Shown one piece after another: positions 1-8,759 of a stretch of 64,000 nt of DNA (position 1 is its first letter; every line of letters starts with the position of its first letter). The position numbers and the translations under genes are program-made. The notes under the pieces are model-generated. The model was given only the letters and a program-made list of their open reading frames with translations, was not told the DNA's origin and ran no database searches. This DNA comes from Pseudohongiella nitratireducens (GTDB taxonomy: Bacteria > Pseudomonadota > Gammaproteobacteria > Pseudomonadales > Pseudohongiellaceae), in assembly GCF_001642735.1 (NCBI RefSeq), contig NZ_LWHM01000031.1, positions 62,001-126,000 of the forward strand. Direction: 5' to 3'.

Positions 1-355
1 GAACCGGCAAGGTTTTTAATTCAGCCAGTGTGATTCGCCCTGTGTTGGCCACACCTGCCACCTCGATCGACCAGGCATCACGATTGGCAATGATCGACTC
101 ATCGGGCGTAGGCAGGTTATTGCGGACAAAGAAAGCTGATTGCGGCGTAATAGGTGCCAGGCCCAGCGCCGAACGCCTGGCTTCCAGGGCCCAGGGCATG
201 TCATTGTGGATATGGAAATTGCTCGCCAGCTTGCCAGTGGGCATGGCACGTTCCATCGCCTGGGCACTGGCGAATCTGGCCAGCGGGCTGACAGCAGCTG
301 TCGCGCCTCCTATTGCAAAGGCTTTAAGTAAACTGCGACGGCTGAATGATGACAT
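1..355 (-). CDS. sulfite oxidase-type molybdopterin oxidoreductase, N-terminal part
   Basis: The gene runs off the left edge, so only about 118 N-terminal residues are visible. They begin with a twin-arginine signal (SRRSLLK, then a hydrophobic Ala/Gly stretch ending near SAQA), which predicts Tat export of a folded cofactor-containing enzyme. The following text, with ITPQSAFFVRNNLPTP around residues 66-81 and a DAWSIEVAGV segment, matches the start of the sulfite oxidase molybdopterin-binding fold. In that family the periplasmic enzyme oxidises sulfite or a related substrate and passes electrons to a cytochrome. The ATG at 355 has a GGAG seven bases upstream. The catalytic cysteine lies outside the window, so the exact substrate cannot be decided. 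Confidence 0.75.
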   Translation of the reverse strand, partial: MSSFSRRSLLKAFAIGGATAAVSPLARFASAQAMERAMPTGKLASNFHIHNDMPWALEARRSALGLAPITPQSAFFVRNNLPTPDESIIANRDAWSIEVAGVANTGRITLAELKTLPV

Positions 356-434
356 GATTCGCTCCTGATTACGTGCAACAAAAACAATATGAACTCATAA
401 TACTAAACCTAGCGAAACAAGGTAGCATTTACCC

Positions 435-577
435 TTAACCCTGCGAAATTTCATACTCCTGGATTAGCGGTTCTGCCGGTATACCCCACGCATTCGTTAT
501 TTTACGGAAATGCTTGCGTTCATACGCGACAAAGCTGCCTCGTAGTCTACTTCTGAGTGTATGGCCTTGATATCCAT
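435..577 (-). pseudogene. higA antitoxin remnant (internally deleted, frameshifted)
   Basis: An ATG at 577 opens a frame reading MDIKAIHSEVDYEAALSRM, which looks like the N-terminus of HigA-family antitoxins. It stops after 27 codons at 497. In another frame the same strand continues with KITNAWGIPAEPLIQEY up to a stop at 435, which resembles the HigA C-terminus (LGIPAE.LIQ.Y). The central helix-turn-helix is missing. The start overlaps the stop of the upstream higB fragment as TGATG, the usual higB-higA arrangement. This is best read as a dead toxin-antitoxin module. Confidence 0.6.
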
Positions 578-690
578 CAGATACTCTCCACATTTATTTC
601 ATCATAATCGGCATGGGTGCCAATAAAACGAACGTAGCCCATTTATTCCCTGTAAAACTCATACTTGGCTGTTATTTTTATAGCATTTGG
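577..690 (-). pseudogene. higB toxin remnant
   Basis: A short frame from 642 to 577 encodes VRFIGTHADYDEINVESI, which matches the C-terminal segment of HigB mRNA-interferase toxins. Upstream in the same frame a stop (TAA at 645-643) interrupts a possible PNAIK..AKYE segment that resembles the middle of the family. The catalytic domain is therefore not intact. The fragment sits directly ahead of the higA remnant, in the toxin-first order of this family. Confidence 0.55.
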
Positions 691-723
691 CAAGCTATGA
701 TCTCGGTTCAGTCTCTTTTACAC

Positions 724-761
724 AAAAAAACTGCCTTTGGTCAAAGTGACCAAAGGCAGTT
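724..761 (-). terminator. rho-independent terminator of the TonB receptor gene
   Basis: A perfect 15-bp stem (729-743 with 747-761) with a 3-nt loop is followed on the minus strand by a run of seven T (730-724). It lies 35 bases after the stop codon of the receptor gene. Confidence 0.9.
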
Positions 762-795
762 TGGCTGGTTATGATGATCAGTTTTATCTGAAACG

Positions 796-3081
796 TCAGA
801 AAGTCAGGTTCAGGTTCACTTCAAAGCTGCGGCCGGGTTCACTGTAGCGGCGAATGCCATTCCCGGTGACACCGATGCCGGGCCGCAAGTCACCCTGGTC
901 AATAAAACGGACACTATCCCAGGTGTAATATTCCTTATCCGTCAGGTTAAAGGCGCCAGCGGTCAAACGCAGGTTTTCCAGCAAGTCGACATATACCATC
1001 AAGTCGAACAGCGTGGCCGTATTACTCAGATAGAGAGGATAGATCCGGGTGCCGGTGGCATCGGTATCGTAGGAATCGTCATTGGCCTTGCCTTCGTTGT
1101 AGGTGGTGACAAGGCTCGCTCCCCACTTGCCTGTCGGGCTGGTGTAACCTGTGCGCCAGACTGCATTCAGGGGTTGTACCGAATAAACCGGATCGCCATT
1201 GGCTTCCTCACCGTCTGTGTAGGCTGCAGAGAAACTCATGGTTAGACCTTGGGCCGCCCCAATGGCCGCATTAAGGTCGATATTGGCAGAGAATTCCAGG
1301 CCCTGCATTTCCACATCATTGCTATTGAATGGCACCAGGTACCCATCCGGATCAGGCAAACCTGTATTGGTGTTGGTGCCATTAACTGTCTGGTAGTCTA
1401 TGAAATCATCATAGTTGCTGCGAAACGCACCTATTCGGACATCGCCTGCCGCGTACTCACCTACCAGGGCGATATCGAAGTTAGTGCTGTACTCGGCTTC
1501 CAGGTCAGCATTGGGTACCGTGTTCCAGTCATCAAAGGTACCACTGATGCTGTACATGTCTTCAATAGTTGGCGCACGGAAACCGGTAGACACCCCTGCC
1601 TCAAGACTTAAGGTATTGGACAGTCCCTGCTCAACACCAACCGTCCAGGTGACAGCATCAAAGCTGACTTCACCCAGGGTGGCTGTGTCGTCCGAAAAGT
1701 TTTCATCGGCTTCGGCATCATAGGTGTAATCGTCATACCGAAGGCCGAGACGCATCTGGGTATTATCGCCCAGATAAAAGGTATCCAGACCGTATAAAGT
1801 GTAAACATCGGCCTCTGAAGCAGGGACCAACGCGCCAATATTACTGGTCACCCACTCATCGCTGTCATCAAGCAGGTTATCGGACTGACGAATTTGCGTA
1901 TTCTTAAACGCTTTATCCTGCACTTCCAGCCCATATACCAAAGAATGATCCGCTACCGCCTTGTTGAAATCCACCGTCAGCTGTAACAGGTCCTGTTCAT
2001 AGGCTCGGGTTGAAATGCGCCTTTCGTTGGTATTGAAGTTAGGGAAACCGGGAATCTGAATATTCACTTCCTGGTGCGTATTGGCTTCCATAAGGACATT
2101 CTGGTCATTCAGGGCAGTCACAACTGAATCAAAAAACGCAGTTTGCATGTCCAGATTATAGAAGATGCCGACGCGCTTGGTTTCGTTGAAATCATCACCC
2201 ACCCGATCCGAGTACCAGCCACCATTGAAGGAACGGTTGTCGGTGTTGGCATTTCGTTCATAATAGCTGCCAACCAGACCAATTTCACTGTTTGGGGTCA
2301 GGTCATATATAAATTTGACCAGCGCGCTGTCGAGCTGATTATCCTGCGGGTCAGGAGTCTCGCGACCGGCGCCATCCACATCCAGACCGTCCATGTCGTA
2401 ATTTTCAAACTCATGACCTTCGCGGCGGGTATAGACCAGCAAGGACTCAAGTTTGCCGGTGCGGTTGGCAGCGGAGAATGACGCCATCATCTCATCATTG
2501 AGCCCGGTATATCCGGTTTTAACGGCAAAACCACTGTCATTGCCCTGGTCCGTGAGAAAGTCGGCCGGGTCTTTGGTGGTCATGTTCACGGCACCAGCCA
2601 ATGATCCATTACCGGACAGGATAGCATCCGCCCCTTTGACGATTTCGACAGCTTTCAATGCTTCAATATCAACCCCGTTGCGGGAGCCTTTGAAATAACC
2701 GTAAGCTTGACCACCTTCGTACTTCAGCGTTTCACCCTGGGGTACACCATCGACATTGATGGCGACACGATCTTCATCGAGACCACGAATATTAAAACCA
2801 CTGGCGCCCCAGCGATCATCACCGCGGGAAACACTCACATGAGGAATAAAGCGAACCAGGTCTTCAAAGTTGTCGACCATCTCGGCATTGATGTCATCGG
2901 CTGTAATGACTTCGACGACAGCATCACGTTCGATGCTTTCTGCCTCAACGGTGGTCAGATCCAGCTCCTGCACAGACTGGGCATGAGCACCGGTTGCGAT
3001 GAGCATGGCAATAGCCTGGGCCAGCGCCAGCTTCGGGGGCAGCGTCCTGAGCGTACTGGCAGACAAATAGCGTGTATTCAT
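796..3081 (-). CDS. TonB-dependent receptor, haem/haemoprotein type
   Basis: This 761-residue outer-membrane receptor has a signal peptide (about residues 1-34, ending AHA), a plug domain (about 45-170, with FNIRGLDEDRV and INVDGVPQ) and a 22-strand-type barrel ending in aromatic LNLTF. A FRAP motif near residue 500 followed by VPNADLEAE matches the FRAP/NPxL signature region of haem and haemoprotein receptors. The plug text (RNGVDIEALKAVEIVKG) is also typical of that branch. By family it would import haem iron using TonB/ExbBD energy. It is divergent from a small exported protein gene and has a Fur-like site upstream. No haem utilisation genes lie nearby, so the ligand is inferred from sequence class only. 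Confidence 0.8.
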   Translation of the reverse strand: MNTRYLSASTLRTLPPKLALAQAIAMLIATGAHAQSVQELDLTTVEAESIERDAVVEVITADDINAEMVDNFEDLVRFIPHVSVSRGDDRWGASGFNIRGLDEDRVAINVDGVPQGETLKYEGGQAYGYFKGSRNGVDIEALKAVEIVKGADAILSGNGSLAGAVNMTTKDPADFLTDQGNDSGFAVKTGYTGLNDEMMASFSAANRTGKLESLLVYTRREGHEFENYDMDGLDVDGAGRETPDPQDNQLDSALVKFIYDLTPNSEIGLVGSYYERNANTDNRSFNGGWYSDRVGDDFNETKRVGIFYNLDMQTAFFDSVVTALNDQNVLMEANTHQEVNIQIPGFPNFNTNERRISTRAYEQDLLQLTVDFNKAVADHSLVYGLEVQDKAFKNTQIRQSDNLLDDSDEWVTSNIGALVPASEADVYTLYGLDTFYLGDNTQMRLGLRYDDYTYDAEADENFSDDTATLGEVSFDAVTWTVGVEQGLSNTLSLEAGVSTGFRAPTIEDMYSISGTFDDWNTVPNADLEAEYSTNFDIALVGEYAAGDVRIGAFRSNYDDFIDYQTVNGTNTNTGLPDPDGYLVPFNSNDVEMQGLEFSANIDLNAAIGAAQGLTMSFSAAYTDGEEANGDPVYSVQPLNAVWRTGYTSPTGKWGASLVTTYNEGKANDDSYDTDATGTRIYPLYLSNTATLFDLMVYVDLLENLRLTAGAFNLTDKEYYTWDSVRFIDQGDLRPGIGVTGNGIRRYSEPGRSFEVNLNLTF

Positions 3082-3172
3082 GGGGGTCTCCTGATTTGTT
3101 ATGCACCTTGATAGTTATCAATGGCTGGGCAATGACAAAAAGGAGTCAACCTGGCTATGAATGACAACAAAT

Positions 3173-3191
3173 GATAATGGTTGTTATTTAC
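3173..3191. promoter_or_regulatory. candidate Fur-type operator between divergent genes
   Basis: The 19 bases starting GATAATG match the classical Fur consensus at about 13 positions by eye. They lie in the 259-bp gap between the TonB receptor gene and the divergent exported-protein gene, close to the receptor start. The match is moderate, weaker than the site at 47980. Confidence 0.4.
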
Positions 3192-3340
3192 ATTATCAAC
3201 GGGTTTAAAAGAAGATATAAGCAAGCTCCGGATCAGACAGGTGTTACAACGACACTGCACTATCATCTATCTCATGGAATTTGGCGTTTTTCATCCATGC
3301 AGATAAGATGATCTGATACAAAACAGGCAAAGGTATGACA

Positions 3341-3949
3341 ATGCAAAAAAGACGTTTACAGATACTCATCGCAGCTGCAGGGATGGGCTTGAGCCTGGCA
3401 GCTCATGCTCACTTCAAACTGGAAAGCCCCGCCTCATGGATTGTCGAAGATGAACGCGGCGACCCCCAGAAAATAGCGCCTTGTGGCGGCACCCTGGATG
3501 ACGGCGGCACGCGCACAGGCGATGTGACAGCGGTTACTGGCGGCAGCATGATGCGCCTGGCCATTACAGAAACGATTTACCATCCCGGACACTACCGCGT
3601 TGCGCTGGCAAGGCGACTGAACTGGCTGCCCGGTGATCCGGTCGCCCCCATGGTTGAGACCGATCGCGGTCCTCGTTCTGGCCATGCCCCCATCGACGCC
3701 AACCCTCAACCACCGATATTACTGGATGGGCTCTGGGAGAATTATGAACGCCGCACGGGTCCGCTGGAGACAGAGATCGCCATACCGAATATTGATTGCG
3801 ATGACTGTTTTCTCCAGGTCGTACAATTTATGGAAGGTCACCCTGGCTTCCGCGAAGGGGGTTTTACCTACCATCACTGTGCCATGCTGGACATCACGGC
3901 TGATCCCAGCAAACCGATAGATGAAGGGTGGCCAAGTCCAAACAGATAG
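3341..3949 (+). CDS. exported LPMO-like protein with predicted N-terminal histidine
   Basis: The protein has 202 residues with a signal peptide ending AHA at residue 23, so cleavage would leave His24 as residue 1 of the mature chain (HFKLESPASW). An N-terminal histidine that coordinates copper is the hallmark of lytic polysaccharide monooxygenases and of the related X325/Bim1 copper-binding proteins. The early APCGG segment also recalls the latter. Other candidate ligands are the histidines in YHPGHYRVA and in YHHCAM near the C-terminus. Cysteines in CDDC and HHC could form disulfides. I recall the SCE4755 family of 'polysaccharide monooxygenase-like' proteins as the closest class. I chose the ATG at 3341 because AAAGG lies seven bases upstream; an ATG at 3335 is in frame but too close. 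Enzyme activity is not proven, and a copper-handling role is equally possible. Confidence 0.65.
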   Translation: MQKRRLQILIAAAGMGLSLAAHAHFKLESPASWIVEDERGDPQKIAPCGGTLDDGGTRTGDVTAVTGGSMMRLAITETIYHPGHYRVALARRLNWLPGDPVAPMVETDRGPRSGHAPIDANPQPPILLDGLWENYERRTGPLETEIAIPNIDCDDCFLQVVQFMEGHPGFREGGFTYHHCAMLDITADPSKPIDEGWPSPNR

Positions 3950-4025
3950 CTATCAAACCTGAGACATGTTTTACAGGGATAAAGACCACAACTAATAATG
4001 AAAATGCATGTTCCGGAGCCCATCA

Positions 4026-5642
4026 ATGACACATTCACAACCTGGCTTGTCACGCTGTAAACACCTGTCTGCAACCGCTAGCACCCTGTCACTGGTGCTG
4101 CTAACCAGCGTCTGGGCAAACCTGTCACATGCACAGTCAGAAAGTGATGCGCCCTGGTTTGGACTGCCGTTACCCCCGGCATTCCAGGCGCACCGCCTGC
4201 CCGCCATTGTGGGAGAACGTGGCCCAACACCAGCGGTGGTTCCCGCTGGAGAGGAAGACAACACTGAACTCCAGGGCGAAATTATCTGGCAAGACCTGGA
4301 AAAGGTGGTGGCATTCTCCCGGCAAAGCCGCAGCGAACAGGAAATAGGTAACGGTCAACTCTGGGGAAGAATCAGTGGCTTTCCCTCGTCAGAGCGGACA
4401 GTAGAATGGATGGTCAATCGCTACCAGGAAGTCGGCATTGAACAAACAGCGATCCAATCTTTTGATCAGGACTCCGATGCCCGGTTCTGGTTACCGCACT
4501 CATGGGAGGTTCGCCTGAAAGGCGATGATGTCTTCGGTTCCGGCAGTCAGGACATTGTGCTGGAAACGGCCCACCCGTTATCCCCATCAGAGTTACCTGG
4601 AGGCCAGTTAAACGGTGAACTGGTCTATGTCGGCACCGGCAGCCCGGCAGAACTGGCCCACATCGACGTAAACGGCAAAATCGCCGTGCAGCACATTACT
4701 CCGCAAGCTCACCTGGTATTTGAATGAGCGACGACGGTACCACGCACGCGGGACATGTTTGCCCGCGGCGCGCTGGCAGTGCTGATTATTGTCGATCAGC
4801 CAGGAAACGAAATGGCACGTGATTTCAATAACTGCGGCGGGCCCTGTTTTAACATTGGTGGCCGTGATGGTCATTTTCTGGCTGCAGCGCTAAATGCGGC
4901 CGCCGGGAACGGTGTCACAGAACCATTGCAGGTCGAACTGAGCCTGGAAACGGCAACCTATCGCAACCTCAGTGCCATCAATGGCATCGGCGTGATTCCG
5001 GGTACTAACAGTGATGAGACCATCATCATCAACGCTCATGCCGATGCCTGGTTTGATGGCGCTGGCGATAACGGTGACGGTGTGGCCGTACAAATCGCAC
5101 TGGCCAAACACTTTGCCAAACCAGAAAACCGCCCATCGCGCACGCTGGTTTTTGTGGCCAGTGCCGGCCATCATACCCGCGGCCTTAACGGCCCTTCAGC
5201 TTTTGTCAGAATGAACCCTGAATTGGCGGATAATGCCGTACTTGCAATCAATATCGAGCATGTCGCCCAACGCAATTTCTCACCGGCACGCTCCGAGTTT
5301 GCTGACGGCTATCGTGAGTTTATTGCTGATTCAGGCGAAGCCCCTATCGTGGCAGGTATCACCAATAGTGCACCGTTTCTGGAAAACCTGTTTGTGGAAG
5401 GTGTGGATCGTTACGGCACCAATTTCGTGTCGGATGTCTCGATCATGGCCAGCGGTGAAGGGGGTGGCTATCGCTCTATGGGAGCACCGATCATCACCAC
5501 TATGCAGGCACCACCGCTGTACCATACCAGCGGTGAAGTGATTGAAGCGGTATCGATGCCAGGGCTGGAGCGCATGGCGCGCTTTCTGGCTTTCTTTATC
5601 CATGCTGTCAACCAGGCAACTCGGGAACAGATCGACCCGTAA
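4026..5642 (+). pseudogene. M28-family metallopeptidase gene with in-frame TGA
   Basis: Two open segments in the same frame make one M28 peptidase. Residues 1-233 (signal peptide ending SHAQS, then a PA-like region) stop at TGA 4725-4727. The frame then continues through ATTVPRTRDMFARG to the catalytic domain, which ends at 5642. The metal-binding text AHADAWFDGAGDNGDG (about residue 336) and the segment VASAGHHTRGLNGP are intact. The sequence on both sides of the stop reads as continuous family sequence. A single C-to-T change of an arginine CGA codon would explain the TGA. The start at 4026 has GGAG seven bases upstream. As read the gene is interrupted; readthrough or internal re-initiation at 4755 would give a catalytic domain without an export signal. 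Confidence 0.75.
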
Positions 5643-5692
5643 TGCTTTCTTATTACAAGCGGCAGTGCATATATGAAATCACCTATAGTGAT

Positions 5693-7274
5693 CTACCTGG
5701 CAACCGGCAAACCTTTGGCATAATTGACCAGTTTATCTTTAAGGCGCTGAGAATAAGTAATGAAGTTGGTCAAAGCACCAACATCCTTTCTTAAAGGGTC
5801 AGCTAACAGTTTTAACAACGTGCGGTTACCTTGATTGATATCCAGTTGCAACGCCTCGGAAAAACCATGAATGTCCATTTCATCCTGTGATTCCATGCTT
5901 TTTCCGATGACATCAAACATCTGCAAAATTCCACTGGATATTTCACGAATAATCAGCAGAATATCGCTTTTGGGTTCAAGATAGTGCGCTGACAACATTT
6001 TTTTGGTGTTGTAGATATCCTTGATTGAATCGTGGATCTGAAACAGATAATCATAACGGTTAATGATATGCATCAGTTCACGGGATTGATGCTCGTCCTG
6101 TATCGATGAAACGACCTTGGCAAAATAGCTGAGATATTCTTTTTTAAAAAAAATCAATATATTCAATGCGCTTTCCAGATGACTCATAGATTCCCCGGTA
6201 ATTTGTCTCCAGACTCAGAGCCACCTGGCTGTAGTTTTCTTGCAAAAATTTCAGCAACCCGTTTGCCTGCTCGCCAAGCTCCATTTTGATATGGTCAAAC
6301 TCATCACTTTCCGAGTATGTCGGCAAACTCAGTCGTTGGAAATCCATCTTTCCTTCTCCCAGTAACGCATCAACCATACGGGTAAAAGGGTTGATAAAAA
6401 TGAGAAACAGGATTGTCGTGACAACGTTAAAAACCAGATGTAATGTGGCAAGAAACTTCGCCGGCTCGACAGATACAATCGAAAGGCGATGACCGAACAA
6501 CAACAATATTGGCAAGAAGATCAACACACCACCAAAGTTAAACATCAGATGACTGAATGCCGTTTTTTTAGCTGCAGCATCCGCACTGATCATGGCAATA
6601 AGCGCTGTCACTGTTGTGCCAACGTTGGCACCCATGATCAATGGCACGGCATTTTCCAAACCCAGAATACCCTGTTGGGTAAAAATAATCGCCAACCCGG
6701 TCGTGACAGAGCTGGATTGCACTAATGCCGTAAACAGGCAGCCGATTAATAACGCCAACAATGGATTCTGAGGAGTGCTCAGCACCTCTACAAGCCAGGG
6801 ATTGTTTTGCAATGGCTGCAAGGATGAGGAGATCAGATTGAGCGTAAAGAAAACAAAGCCAAAGTAGAAAATTGCCTTACCAAACACTGCTAACCTGGAG
6901 TGCAGCAGTGACAAAACAAAGCCAGAAATGATAATAATGGGAGCAAAAGAAGTAAGCTTAAATGCCACTAATTGTGCGGTGATGGTAGTACCAATATTTG
7001 TGCCAAAAACAATACCCACACTATTTTTAAAGGACAGGACACCTGCATTCACCAGGCTGATCGTAATCACGGATGTTGCTGAACTTGACTGTATAATCGC
7101 TGTTACCAGCGCTCCGATTAACACACCTGCCACCGGCTTCCTGGTCAATTTTCCAATGATCCGTCGAAAACGCTCACCCGCAATATGCTCAATTTCTTGG
7201 GAAAAATTCTGTAACCCGAATACAAAAAGGATAATGGCAGTAAGGCCTGCCATCAGAATATGAATATTTTCCAT
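5693..7274 (-). CDS. Na/Pi cotransporter family protein, split by a +1 frame change
   Basis: The upstream frame (7274-6144) carries two Na/Pi-cotransporter repeats, each with a QSSS motif (IIQSSSATSV, LVQSSSVTTG) and a GTNIGTT or GANVGTT motif, plus about eight membrane segments. It ends ...IEYIDFF at TAA 6146-6144. The C-terminal PhoU-like helical domain continues one base ahead in the other frame to 5693. Skipping one T inside the eight-T run at 6153-6146 joins IDFF to KKEYLSYF and gives 526 residues, the usual family length. The ATG at 7274 follows an AAGAAG. The protein would import phosphate with sodium across the inner membrane. The split could be a real mutation, a homopolymer sequencing error, or recoding at UUU-UAA. 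Confidence 0.75.
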
Positions 7275-7310
7275 GATCACTTCTTATAAAGGAGTAGTTG
7301 AGCCTGGCGA

Positions 7311-8729
7311 CTAAAATGTGATTTTTTGACCCAGGTGTGGTATTTCAGGATGCCATCCTATTTCCTTGACCGCTTCTGATAATGTCAATTTGGCTTTTTC
7401 TTCCCCATGTACTAGAAACAACCTGGGCTTTTCTCCCTGAAAATAGCCTAACCATTCAATAAGCTGTGTTCGACTGGAATGGGCAGAAAATCCTCCCATC
7501 GTGTGAATGGCCGCCCTGACCGCAATTTCATCTCCGCCAATTTTGAAGTATTCGGCGCCGTCGACCAAGGCACGCCCTGGTGTACCCATCGCCTGGAAAC
7601 CGACAAAAATCACATGAGACTGTCTTCGCCAAAGATTGTGTTTCAAGTGGTGCCTGATTCGTCCGCCATTACACATGCCACTGCCAGCGATAATAATTGC
7701 ACCACTTTCAAGTTTGTTCAGGGCAATCGACTCTTCTGTCGTGGTAGAGTAACGCAGCACTGGAAGGAACGTATGTAGACTTTTTTGATTGGCACGTGAA
7801 GTTGAAGACGTTGCATCGATGACAGCTTTATCTTCTTCATTATAGATATCCTGATAGCGATGATAAATCTCGGTTACCGCTATTGCCATTGGGCTGTCCA
7901 GATAAACGGCCTGGTGGCGCAGCTTGCCTGCCTGATACAGCTCGCCAAGGCGAAACAGGATTTCCTGTGTTCTGCCGACAGCAAAAGATGGTATGAGAAT
8001 ATTCCCCCCGTTTGCCGAGGCTTCTTCAATAACGTCCTCAAACTCCTGTAACGTGTCTTCCATCGAACGGTGATCACGGTCACCATACGTTGATTCCAGC
8101 AACAGGATGTCCGCTTCTTCCACTACTTCAGGGTCCCGTAGCAAGGCTGCCTGACAATTACCCAGGTCACCAGAAAAAACCAGTTTTTTCTCCACCCCCC
8201 GCTCGTTGATATAGAGTTCGACAATGGCCGACCCCAGAATATGACCGGCATCCAGAAAACGAATATCAACACCATCGGCAATATTAGTGCGCTGGTGGTA
8301 TCTCAGCCCCTGGCAGTAATCCAGCGTAGCTTCAACATCTTCCAGTCTATACAGGGGCTCAATTTCCTGTTTTCCCGCACGGCGACGTCGCTTGTTTTCC
8401 CATTCAACATCACGCTCCTGTAGTGACGCCGCATCTTTTAGCAGTATCTCAATCAAATCAGAGGAAGCTCGGGTCATGTAAATGGGGCCACTGTAGCCGG
8501 ACTTTACCAGCAAAGGCAGGCGCCCGGAGTGATCGAGATGGGCATGGGACAAAACCACGGCATCAATGGTCGAGGTTTCGAATGGTAAAGGCTTTTCGTT
8601 AGCATCCTCTTCCTCACGCCGCCCCTGAAACAGCCCGCACTCCAACAATAACGTCGCCTTATCAGTCTGTAACAGATACAAAGAACCCGTGACCCCTTCG
8701 ACTGCACCGTAAAAAGTGAGCTGTGCCAT
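7311..8729 (-). CDS. metallo-beta-lactamase/beta-CASP RNase-like protein
   Basis: The protein (472 residues) has the metallo-beta-lactamase metal motif HAHLDH near residue 61, followed by SGRLPLL. It also has the beta-CASP elements: an acid motif in DSPMAIAVT, a GSGMCNGGRIRHHL segment and a C-terminal histidine in GGFSAHSS. This is the YSH1/CPSF-type exonuclease group (mRNA 3'-end processing or RNA exonuclease in the family description). A good Shine-Dalgarno (AAGGAAAC) precedes the ATG. It lies 30 bp after phosphoketolase on the same strand and 36 bp before the Na/Pi transporter, so it is probably co-transcribed. Its RNA target is unknown. Confidence 0.85.
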   Translation of the reverse strand: MAQLTFYGAVEGVTGSLYLLQTDKATLLLECGLFQGRREEEDANEKPLPFETSTIDAVVLSHAHLDHSGRLPLLVKSGYSGPIYMTRASSDLIEILLKDAASLQERDVEWENKRRRRAGKQEIEPLYRLEDVEATLDYCQGLRYHQRTNIADGVDIRFLDAGHILGSAIVELYINERGVEKKLVFSGDLGNCQAALLRDPEVVEEADILLLESTYGDRDHRSMEDTLQEFEDVIEEASANGGNILIPSFAVGRTQEILFRLGELYQAGKLRHQAVYLDSPMAIAVTEIYHRYQDIYNEEDKAVIDATSSTSRANQKSLHTFLPVLRYSTTTEESIALNKLESGAIIIAGSGMCNGGRIRHHLKHNLWRRQSHVIFVGFQAMGTPGRALVDGAEYFKIGGDEIAVRAAIHTMGGFSAHSSRTQLIEWLGYFQGEKPRLFLVHGEEKAKLTLSEAVKEIGWHPEIPHLGQKITF

Positions 8730-8759
8730 AATGTTTCCTTATCTTAAAATAGCAAATTA

